DNA of 64,000 bases from Bacteroidales bacterium UBA1309. Lineage in GTDB: Bacteria; Bacteroidota; Bacteroidia; Bacteroidales; Dysgonomonadaceae. Positions 44,443 to 52,066 of the stretch are shown here, piece after piece. Location of the stretch: contig DBTT01000011.1 of the NCBI GenBank assembly GCA_002307185.1, positions 62,001 to 126,000 on the forward strand, given 5' to 3'. A model generated the notes under the pieces. The model saw only the letters and a program-made list of their open reading frames with translations, was not told where the DNA came from and did not search any database. The position numbers were made by a program, and so were the translations under genes. Every line of letters begins with the position of its first letter. Positions within the stretch are counted from its first letter, which is position 1.

Positions 44443-44453
44443 TAATGTAAATC

Positions 44454-45746
44454 ATGAAGGTATTCTATTCTATAGCGATATTCTTGCTGCTGCTATTTCC
44501 TATCAAAGGAATTGCTCATCCTATGCCAAATTCCGTCATACAGATGGATATATATCAGCAAACCATCCAATGCGAACTTCAGCTCCCACTTAGTGAATTA
44601 GAATTGGCGACAGGGTTTGGCCTCGATAAAGAAGGTACAAACGGACTGATGCAAGCTCGGGCTAAAATTGAAGAATATATACGCCACCATTTTCAAGTCA
44701 AAGACAAAAATGCTGAATCCTGGAAAATGGCCATTCTCGGAATGCACATTACCAAAGCCGAGCAAACAGCAACCGGTATGTACCGTGAGCTAGTTATAAA
44801 AATGACACTCAAAGCTCCTATACATGCGGACGCAAGAGCATTCTCTATCTATTATGATGTCATCATGCACCAAGTTATTACCCACAAAGCCCTCGTTTGC
44901 ATTCGTCAAGATTGGGAAACAGGCAGAACAGGGGAAGATAATATCCAGATAGGTAGCATTTATGTGGACACTAGCACCCTTAAGGTCTATCCCTTTTCTG
45001 TTCAGCTCGAAAAAGGTAATAGTTGGGAAGGTTTTAAAAGTATGGTGATCTTAGGCATGAAGCATATTTCCGAAGGGACGGACCACCTCATGTTTTTGCT
45101 GGTACTCTTATTAACAGCCTTGCTAGTACCCATTGGAAGAAAATGGGGTGTCAATAGCAACCTTGACCATTGTTTTTTAAAGATATTAAAAATCTCCATT
45201 GCTTTTACAGTAGGTCATTCCCTTACCCTTATATTGGCTACACTCGGAGTTGTGCGTTTTCCCGTAAAGCCAGTGGAAATAATCATAGCCTTTTCTATAT
45301 TAATCACAGCAATTCATGCCATCCGCCCGGTTTTCGCCAATAAGGAAAGTTTTGTCGCCGCAGGATTTGGCTTAATCCATGGATTGGCATTTTCGGCAAT
45401 TCTTTCAGAATTGCACCTCACCTCTTGGAGACTGGCTGTCAGCTTACTTGGATTCAATATTGGCATCGAGTTGATGCAGCTTCTGGTCATATTGCTGGTT
45501 ATGCCTTGGTTGATTCTTATCAGCAGGCAATCCCACTATTATTATAAGCTGCTGAAGAATTTCTTAGCCATACTAGCGGGTGTCGCATCAATAGCATGGA
45601 TGCTGGAAAGAATACTTGGAGAAGCAAATTTCATTTCGACCCATTTGAGTATTTTAGCTTCCCACGCAATACTATTTGTCGTTTTCCTTTTTCTTATAAG
45701 CATGTGCTGCTATACAGCGCAATATATAAAACGCTCAAGACGGTAG
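44454..45746 (+). CDS. HupE/UreJ-family membrane protein
   Basis: A 430-aa protein with a signal peptide (mature N-terminus about HPMPNS), a periplasmic domain of about 170 residues, and a C-terminal HupE/UreJ_2 membrane domain with about six helices. Histidine-bearing family motifs: LGMKHISEGTDHLMFLLVLL, FTVGHSLTLILATL, and FGLIHGLAFSAILSEL. Relatives are linked to nickel or cobalt uptake for hydrogenase or urease, but here the partner is a surface DUF3500 protein, so the metal (if any) is unknown. It is the second gene of the pair. Confidence 0.87.
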   Translation: MKVFYSIAIFLLLLFPIKGIAHPMPNSVIQMDIYQQTIQCELQLPLSELELATGFGLDKEGTNGLMQARAKIEEYIRHHFQVKDKNAESWKMAILGMHITKAEQTATGMYRELVIKMTLKAPIHADARAFSIYYDVIMHQVITHKALVCIRQDWETGRTGEDNIQIGSIYVDTSTLKVYPFSVQLEKGNSWEGFKSMVILGMKHISEGTDHLMFLLVLLLTALLVPIGRKWGVNSNLDHCFLKILKISIAFTVGHSLTLILATLGVVRFPVKPVEIIIAFSILITAIHAIRPVFANKESFVAAGFGLIHGLAFSAILSELHLTSWRLAVSLLGFNIGIELMQLLVILLVMPWLILISRQSHYYYKLLKNFLAILAGVASIAWMLERILGEANFISTHLSILASHAILFVVFLFLISMCCYTAQYIKRSRR

Positions 45747-45755
45747 TAACCTTTG

Positions 45756-46241
45756 TCATATTTCCAAAAAGAAATCCACAACCTTTGCATTTGCGGCACG
45801 AATCAGGTCTTGAGGATTGATCTCTATTTGCAAACCCCTTTGGCCAGCACTCACGTAAATCAGACCATAGTCGAGACATGACTTATCAATAAAGGTAGGG
45901 AAATGCTTTTTCATCCCTATTGGAGAACATGCACCACGAATATAGCCTGTGGTCGGAAGCAGTTCCTTCATTGGGATCATATCACAATTCTTATTGCCGG
46001 AATATTTTGCTGCCAATTTCAAGTCGAGTTCTTCGGCTCCAGGAATAACACATACAAAGAAACCAGTCTTGTTGCCTTTGAGCACTAAAGTTTTAAACAC
46101 TTGGTTGATATTCTCGCCCAAGGTTTCGGCAACATGCGTTGCACTCAAGTCTGATTCATCCACAGCGTAGGACACCAATTGGTGCCGGATTATCAACTGG
46201 TCTAAAATGCGGGAGACATTCGTTTTGCTTGATTTTGCCAC
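45756..46241 (-). CDS. ybaK: YbaK/EbsC-family Cys-tRNA(Pro) deacylase
   Basis: Trans-editing protein of about 161 aa that hydrolyses Cys-tRNA(Pro). Family features: THVAETLGENINQVFKTLVL (with the catalytic Lys), LAAKYSGNKN and GYIRGACSPIGMKK. The open frame extends to an ATG at 46403, but a full Bacteroidetes promoter at 46281-46312 puts the transcript start near 46274. The first usable start is then GTG at 46239-46241 (VAKSSKTN), which matches homologous N-termini. Divergent from the dagK-type gene. Confidence 0.88.
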   Translation of the reverse strand: MAKSSKTNVSRILDQLIIRHQLVSYAVDESDLSATHVAETLGENINQVFKTLVLKGNKTGFFVCVIPGAEELDLKLAAKYSGNKNCDMIPMKELLPTTGYIRGACSPIGMKKHFPTFIDKSCLDYGLIYVSAGQRGLQIEINPQDLIRAANAKVVDFFLEI

Positions 46242-46280
46242 AGTGAAAGATATAAGAATGGAACATCTTGAATTGTGTTG

Positions 46281-46312
46281 CAAATTTAAATATTTGAAAA
46301 ACAGCACGCAAA
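46281..46312 (-). promoter_or_regulatory. ybaK promoter
   Basis: Minus-strand TTTG (46309-46312), 20 nt, TAAATTTG (46281-46288) is a full Bacteroidetes-type promoter. It lies inside the longest possible ybaK frame and so decides the start. Confidence 0.72.
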
Positions 46313-46364
46313 CATATTTAACATTTATCAAGTAATATGAAGCTACTTTGAATAAAATAAGTAG

Positions 46365-46394
46365 TTGATTGTACAAAATAATTCTATATTTTTG
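46365..46394 (+). promoter_or_regulatory. promoter of the diacylglycerol kinase-family gene
   Basis: TTG (46365-46367), 19 nt, TATTTTTG (46387-46394): full Bacteroidetes-type promoter, predicting transcription from about 46401, 32 nt before the ATG at 46433. It faces away from the ybaK promoter about 50 bp to the left. Confidence 0.72.
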
Positions 46395-46432
46395 CGCACT
46401 CAACCTACAGGTTGTAACAGTTTTCTTTAACT

Positions 46433-47311
46433 ATGCAAAAAACAAAGATATACGTTATCATCAACCCAATATCAGGAGTTGGGTCTAAGAAAAGTATTCC
46501 GGAAAGACTTAGTTCACAAATCGACCAGCAAAGATTCGATTTGCATTTTTTCATAACAGGATATCCCGGGCATGCAAATGACATCGCCCAAGAGGCTGTT
46601 CACAACAAGGTCAAATATGTGATTGCTGTAGGTGGTGATGGAACCGTCAATGAAGTTGCAAGAGCACTGGTAGGTTCTGATAGCGTTTTAGGGATAATAC
46701 CTTTTGGTTCAGGGAATGGACTCGCACGTGATTTAAAAATATCGACCCATATTGGCAGAGCCATTAAAACATTGAAGAGTAATAATATATGTCAGATTGA
46801 CTACGGAGTTGCCAACGACCACATATTTTTTTGCACCTTCGGAATGGGTTTTGACGCAATGGTAAGCGAGAGTTTCTCGAAAGAAACCGTGAGGGGCCCT
46901 TTAACTTATTTTAAAAATGTAATAGAAAGGTACATCGACTTTGAACCGGAAGAATACGAGGTGTCGGTCAAAGGCAACATAATCAAGGAAAAAGCTTTTC
47001 TTATAACATGTGCCAATGCAACACAATACGGAAACAATGCGTTTATCGCACCCAGAGCAAGCCTTCAGGACGGATTGATGAACATTGCCATTTTGAAACC
47101 TTTTGGCGTGCTTGAAATCCCTCAAACAACAATCCAGCTTTTTTCAAAAAACATTGACAGCAACAAAAACCTGACAGAGATCATCACCAATGAAGCTGTG
47201 ATTAAACGCAAAAACCCAGGATGGATACATATCGATGGTGATCCGTTTTATGAAGATGCAGAAGTGAGAGTGAGAATCGTACCAAAGGGCTTGAAAGTAA
47301 TTATTCCCTAG
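46433..47311 (+). CDS. dagK: diacylglycerol/lipid kinase family protein
   Basis: YegS/DagK-type lipid kinase of 292 aa. Family motifs are complete: INPISGVGSKK near the N-terminus, AVGGDGTVNEVARAL (ATP binding) and PFGSGNGLARDLKI; the C-terminal beta-sandwich domain (RASLQDGLMNIAIL, WIHIDGDPF) is intact. It likely phosphorylates diacylglycerol or a related lipid to recycle it into phospholipid synthesis. It is monocistronic. Confidence 0.92.
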   Translation: MQKTKIYVIINPISGVGSKKSIPERLSSQIDQQRFDLHFFITGYPGHANDIAQEAVHNKVKYVIAVGGDGTVNEVARALVGSDSVLGIIPFGSGNGLARDLKISTHIGRAIKTLKSNNICQIDYGVANDHIFFCTFGMGFDAMVSESFSKETVRGPLTYFKNVIERYIDFEPEEYEVSVKGNIIKEKAFLITCANATQYGNNAFIAPRASLQDGLMNIAILKPFGVLEIPQTTIQLFSKNIDSNKNLTEIITNEAVIKRKNPGWIHIDGDPFYEDAEVRVRIVPKGLKVIIP

Positions 47312-47619
47312 CAAACTGAAAGGGATAGAGTTTTAATATTCACATATCCATTGGGTACGCGCCCCCACCATGATTCCACACAATAATTTATAGCCTCAAT
47401 CTTGGACGATTTGTGGCAATTGCCTGAAAGTAATTTACAGGGGTATCATAGACACTGCTTATGAAACACCTCCAAAAAAAAAATTAACACAATCATCGTG
47501 ATGAACAGACTTGTAACACATAGCCAATTCGCGACAAGCCTTGCACAAAAAGGATCAGGACCAGTCACGAACTGGCCCCGCTTCCTTTGTTCGCTTATAT
47601 TGCCTTTAACTTTTTATAC
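47312..47619 (-). terminator. intergenic region with a probable terminator for the TonB receptor
   Basis: 308 bp without a gene. At 47549-47588 a long imperfect hairpin (AAAGGA, then GG-A-CCAGT, loop CACGA, ACTGG-CC, then TCCTTT) lies about 32 bp past the receptor stop; on the minus strand it runs into TTTTT. The rest (including an A-rich stretch at about 47473) is featureless. Confidence 0.5.
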
Positions 47620-49758
47620 TCAAAACTTATAGTTCATTGCCAAAGATATGGTTCTCAACTTCTGGGGCGTGACAGTGCTCCAGCCGCCAAAATATTTCTT
47701 GTTGGCCAGATTGTCCGCTTTCAGGCTGAGAGTGTATTTGTCCCCGGAATACGACACCAATCCGTCGAGGATAGTATAGCCCGGCAAAGTAAATTTATTT
47801 GTAGAAATGCGGTTGAGGGTATTGTACTTGCTGGCAGAATTTCCTCCAAACCCAAAGGTGAATCCCCTCAAGGCTCCTTTATCAGCTTTGTAGCTTGCCC
47901 AAAAGTTAAACAGATTGGCTGGCCCTGATTCCTCAGTCCGCAAGCCTATATAATCGCTGCTTGCATCATCCTTGGTCACTTTGTTGTCATTGTAGCTGTA
48001 CCCTGCAATAAGGTTCATCCCATTGAAAGGGCTTGCGATCAAGCTAAACTCAACACCTTTGCTTCTTACTTTTCCCGCTTGGACAGTATTCAATTCATCC
48101 GATGCTGACATAGCTTTGTTCCTAACGCGGATTTCATAGTAGCTTGCTGTAAATGAAATCCGGTCTTGGTAGAGATTGCTCTTTACGCCGACCTCAAACT
48201 GATTGGCTTTTTCTGGTTTCAGTATTTGCATGCCCACTAACTCTTTGCTGGTATTGTAAACCCCAACCGGGTCTAAGTTCTGAAAACCATTCATGTAATT
48301 TGCAAACAAAGAAATTTTGTCCAAAACAGGTTGATATACCACTCCAAGTTTTTCGGAAAGGGTGGTCTGACCCTTTACCTCTGAAGCATCTGCTGTGTAG
48401 CTATCGACACGCAAACCAAGCAATGCGGAGAAATTGCGGGTGATGTTCACTACATCGGAAAAGTATCCGCTCCATATTTTAACCGTCGCACCCGAAGCAT
48501 CGGATGCGCCCGCAGCAGCCAACAAGTCGTCCACCCCTTCGGTGGTAAGCACCCCTGAATCGGTCTGCTCCGATAGGGAAACTATGCCGTCGCCGACCCA
48601 TGGGGAATTGTTCAGCAGGACTTCTTTTTGCAGATAATCCCCACCAACAAGCACCCTATTCCTTATTTTACCCAGCCAAAGATCCGCATTAAAGTTTTGC
48701 TGGATATCGATTGTATTTGTAGAGGAATTTTGTTTCGAAATATAGCGGTAGAAGTCGCTTCCGTTGTAAGCATCCCATAAATACTGGTAATAGCCGTCTG
48801 TCTTCGTATTGCTCGAAGAAACAATCGTCTGAGAGGTCCAAGATGGGCTAATCTTATATAAAGCCTGGGATTGCATGCTAAAAGTTGGATTCTTGATTGT
48901 CAACTGATTGCTGGTGTATGATTTTTTGTAGTTGTTCTCAAACAAGTCGGTACTAGAAAACAACACGGGTACCGTGCGTTGAAAAAAGATCATGGGTGCA
49001 TTCGCCTTTTCCCCGGCCTTGTATTCTGTGTTCACCAGAAAGGTCAAATCGTCGGAAGCCTTGAACTTTAAACTCGGCGCTATAAAGAAAGATTTTGAGA
49101 AACCGGCATCCTGAAAAGTGTTTTGGTATTGATAAGCGGCATTCAAACGAAAGCTGGCCTGCTTGCTTAGCGGTGTGTTTACATCGGCAGTTATACGGTT
49201 GAGCCCATAGCTTCCAGTAATGTATCCTATTTCACCACCAAAGCTTTCGAAAGGCTTTTTAGTATTGACATTTATTAAACCACCATAATAAATCAAGTTT
49301 CCGCCATACAAAGTTCCAGACGGCCCTTTGATAACCTCAATACTTTCCACATCGGCCAGATCGAGAGTCCCATTTGTCAGGCTGGCAACACCATTGACAA
49401 TAGTAGGCTGCAAATTGAAACCCCGCATGCTATAATATTCTGCACCGTCGCTGGGACGTCCTGTGCTTTCCCACAACCTGGTGATTCCTGTCGCATTTTT
49501 CAATGCTCCGACCAGTTCGGTAACAACTTGTTCTTTTAAGACCACTTCCGAAATGGAATTATACACTTGAGGGTTTTCCAAATCCAGGAGAGGAAGTTTG
49601 GCCACCGATTGCGACTTGTCAATTTTAAATTTGTTGGCATTAGCCACAACTGTGATTTCTCCAAGCTGCTTGGTTTTGATGCTGTCTTTCTCTGGTTGTT
49701 GGGCACCAATCGTGGTGGAGGCCATAAGAGCTATTGCAAAAAATAAATTTTTGTACAT
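47620..49758 (-). CDS. TonB-dependent siderophore receptor
   Basis: Outer-membrane receptor of 712 aa. The signal peptide (about 1-18) is followed by the TonB box/plug domain: LGEITVVANANKFKIDKSQS, MRGFNLQPTIVNG, DVESIEVIKGPSGTLYGGN, then a 22-strand beta barrel ending in a terminal Phe (LAMNYKF). The layout resembles FhuE/FpvA-type ferric siderophore receptors, without the carboxypeptidase-like extra domain of SusC proteins. Substrate unknown. It is monocistronic with its own promoter. Energy would come from the ton operon at 37850-40858. Confidence 0.9.
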   Translation of the reverse strand: MYKNLFFAIALMASTTIGAQQPEKDSIKTKQLGEITVVANANKFKIDKSQSVAKLPLLDLENPQVYNSISEVVLKEQVVTELVGALKNATGITRLWESTGRPSDGAEYYSMRGFNLQPTIVNGVASLTNGTLDLADVESIEVIKGPSGTLYGGNLIYYGGLINVNTKKPFESFGGEIGYITGSYGLNRITADVNTPLSKQASFRLNAAYQYQNTFQDAGFSKSFFIAPSLKFKASDDLTFLVNTEYKAGEKANAPMIFFQRTVPVLFSSTDLFENNYKKSYTSNQLTIKNPTFSMQSQALYKISPSWTSQTIVSSSNTKTDGYYQYLWDAYNGSDFYRYISKQNSSTNTIDIQQNFNADLWLGKIRNRVLVGGDYLQKEVLLNNSPWVGDGIVSLSEQTDSGVLTTEGVDDLLAAAGASDASGATVKIWSGYFSDVVNITRNFSALLGLRVDSYTADASEVKGQTTLSEKLGVVYQPVLDKISLFANYMNGFQNLDPVGVYNTSKELVGMQILKPEKANQFEVGVKSNLYQDRISFTASYYEIRVRNKAMSASDELNTVQAGKVRSKGVEFSLIASPFNGMNLIAGYSYNDNKVTKDDASSDYIGLRTEESGPANLFNFWASYKADKGALRGFTFGFGGNSASKYNTLNRISTNKFTLPGYTILDGLVSYSGDKYTLSLKADNLANKKYFGGWSTVTPQKLRTISLAMNYKF

Positions 49759-50080
49759 ACAAATAGTGAGTTAGTTATTTCTAATTGGTTTTACATAAAA
49801 AATTCAATAAAGGATGGATCTTTAGAATTAAAGAGATATGACACCATCATTTATTAAACCACAACCAAATACAACAAAGTTACGTGTACATAAAGGATTA
49901 GGCAATCACCAAAAATGATGATTTGTAAAATTTTTGATTATTTTACCATGCTGATAATTAACATTTTGCGTAATTCTTAAAAAAGTGAATACCTATTTAT
50001 GGTGATTGGAGAATTTATCCATCACTCACTGAGGTCGAAAAAATACTCAAGGGAGACGGCACGCTGGACAATAACAAAAA
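49759..50080. other. intergenic leader region of the TonB receptor
   Basis: About 320 bp between the receptor start and the purF terminator. The receptor leader (about 110 nt) and promoter occupy the left part; no gene or riboswitch motif was recognised in the rest. Confidence 0.4.
49875..49906 (-). promoter_or_regulatory. promoter of the TonB receptor gene
   Basis: Minus-strand ATTG (49903-49906), 20 nt, TAACTTTG (49875-49882) match the Bacteroidetes consensus, with a leader of about 110 nt. No Fur-box-like 19-bp dyad was recognised next to it. Confidence 0.7.
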
Positions 50081-50107
50081 AGCCCGGTATTTTGAAAATA
50101 CCGGGCT
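50081..50107 (-). terminator. terminator of the glmS-purF operon
   Basis: Perfect 12-bp stem AGCCCGGTATTT (50081-50092) / AAATACCGGGCT (50096-50107) with a TGA loop; on the minus strand it runs into six T. It lies about 20 bp past the purF stop. Confidence 0.92.
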
Positions 50108-50125
50108 CCATTTATTGTGAAATTA

Positions 50126-52030
50126 TCAATAAGACCGTTTGTTTACACCCTCAATATAATTCAAGAATGCTGTGTTCACCATCCGGTTACCTCCAGGAGT
50201 AGGATAATTTCCAGAAAAATACCAGTCACCTTGATGATTAGGGCATGCCTTGTGCAAAGCATCAACGGTTTGATAAACAATCTTGACCTCAGCCTTAGTG
50301 CCTATCGGAGTAAGCATTTCCGCAATCTTATCAGAAACTTCCTGATCGGTGAAAGGCTCGTAAATTTCTTTCACGTAATTCACCACTTCCTCTTTCGGTT
50401 TGTTCCGTTGATCTGCCGACTTTTTATAGACACGGTCGATAATATAGCCCATATTCCGCTCTTTCAGCAGTTCGATGGCTGCCCGAAAGGCGATAAACTC
50501 CTTCATCCGGGACATATCGATACCATAACAGTCGGGGTAACGAATCTGCGGTGAAGACGAAACAATTATAATCTTCTTAGGTTGCAACCTATCCAAGATT
50601 TTGATAATACTTTGTCTCAATGTGGTCCCCCTGACAATGCTGTCGTCGATCACCACCAGGTTGTCAACACCGGGTTTAATGGAGCCATAAGTGATGTCAT
50701 AGACGTGCGCAGCCAAATCATCGCGTCCTGAATCTTGTGCGATAAATGTTCTGAGCTTGATATCTTTAATGGCGACTTTCTCGGCGCGAACCCTTCTTTT
50801 TTGCAAAATATGGTTCAACTCATCGAGGGTAATATCACCTCCTTTTTCTTTAATCTCCTCAAAGGCAAGTTCATCCATATGCTTCTCGAAGGCCTGCACC
50901 ATTCCGAAGAAGGCCACCTCTGCCGTATTGGGTATAAAAGAAAAAACCGTATTTTCCAAATCTCCTTGAACCGCTTCGATGATATTAGGTAGTAATAAGC
51001 GGCCGAGTTCTTTCCGCTCTTTGTATATGTCGGCATCCGAACCCCTCGAAAAATAAATCCGTTCGAAAGAACAAGGTGTAATGTTCGGCTTCTTTTCCAG
51101 AATCTGGGAAATCTTCACGGTGCCATCCTTCTTAATAATAATAGCTTGGCCTGCTTCCAGTTCTTTCACTTGCGAAATTTGCAAATCCATCGCCGTCTGA
51201 ATCACCGGCCTTTCGGAAGCAACCACCACAATCTCATCATCCTGGTAGTAAAATGCAGGCCGGATACCCCATGGATCACGCAACACAAATCCGTCGCCAC
51301 AACCGATCAAACCTCCAATCACGTAACCTCCATCCCATTGAGCACTCACTTTCCCGAGCATATAATGGGGATCCAAGTTCTTTTCGATTTCGCTGTTTAG
51401 AGCTTCCCCTTTGAGTGTGGGATCATTCTTTACAGCCTTGTCGTATTGGTATTGCACTTCTCTATCCAAATAATGCCCAAGTGTCTCAAGCAAAACAAAA
51501 GTGTCCGCATAATCCCTTGGATGCTGCCCTTGCTCCACCATGCTTGCGAACAATTCATCCACATTCGTCATATTGAAATTCCCGGCAAGTGCCAAGTTGC
51601 GCGAACGCCAGTTGTTCCTCCTCAAGAAAGGGTGGACATACGAAATCCCATCCTTTCCAGTTGTGCTGTAACGCAAGTGCCCGATAAACAATTCTCCGGC
51701 AAACGGAAGATTTTCTTTGGCATAGAATGGGTCGTCCAAACGCTCTTTCGGGATATTCGCAAAGTTTTTGTGCACATTTGCGAAAATCTCGGAAATAGCA
51801 CCGGAACCGGTAGCTCTTTCCCTAAAAATAAATTCCGAACCGGGGCCCGATTCTATTTTAACCACAGCCAAACCGGCGCCTTCCTGTCCACGATTGTGCT
51901 GTTTCTCCATCAACAAATAGAGCTTGTTCAATCCATATTGCCAAGTGCCGTACTTTGCCTTGTAATACTCCAAAGGCTTAAGAAGGCGAATCATGGCAAT
52001 ACCACACTCGTGCTTTAATGCTTCTGTCAT
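50126..52030 (-). CDS. purF: amidophosphoribosyltransferase, long Bacteroidales type
   Basis: Class II glutamine amidotransferase fused to a phosphoribosyltransferase domain (634 aa), catalysing the first step of purine synthesis or a related reaction. The Ntn nucleophile region reads HECGIAMI with Cys9, so an 8-residue leader must be removed to expose it; EKQHNRGQEGAGLAVV and GHLRYSTTG follow. The PRPP loop VVIDDSIVRGTTLRQ is present in the second half. It is about 130-160 residues longer than E. coli PurF. glmS, another class II amidotransferase, lies 36 bp upstream in the same operon. A second, shorter PurF may exist elsewhere; the specific role of this form is not established. Confidence 0.9.
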   Translation of the reverse strand: MTEALKHECGIAMIRLLKPLEYYKAKYGTWQYGLNKLYLLMEKQHNRGQEGAGLAVVKIESGPGSEFIFRERATGSGAISEIFANVHKNFANIPKERLDDPFYAKENLPFAGELFIGHLRYSTTGKDGISYVHPFLRRNNWRSRNLALAGNFNMTNVDELFASMVEQGQHPRDYADTFVLLETLGHYLDREVQYQYDKAVKNDPTLKGEALNSEIEKNLDPHYMLGKVSAQWDGGYVIGGLIGCGDGFVLRDPWGIRPAFYYQDDEIVVVASERPVIQTAMDLQISQVKELEAGQAIIIKKDGTVKISQILEKKPNITPCSFERIYFSRGSDADIYKERKELGRLLLPNIIEAVQGDLENTVFSFIPNTAEVAFFGMVQAFEKHMDELAFEEIKEKGGDITLDELNHILQKRRVRAEKVAIKDIKLRTFIAQDSGRDDLAAHVYDITYGSIKPGVDNLVVIDDSIVRGTTLRQSIIKILDRLQPKKIIIVSSSPQIRYPDCYGIDMSRMKEFIAFRAAIELLKERNMGYIIDRVYKKSADQRNKPKEEVVNYVKEIYEPFTDQEVSDKIAEMLTPIGTKAEVKIVYQTVDALHKACPNHQGDWYFSGNYPTPGGNRMVNTAFLNYIEGVNKRSY

Positions 52031-52066
52031 AGTATAATTAATTTTCCTCTTTGAATTTCGGGAATT

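Noticed and set aside
49759..50080. Cobalamin or other riboswitch in the leader of the TonB receptor
   Set aside because: No conserved riboswitch core was recognised in the leader.
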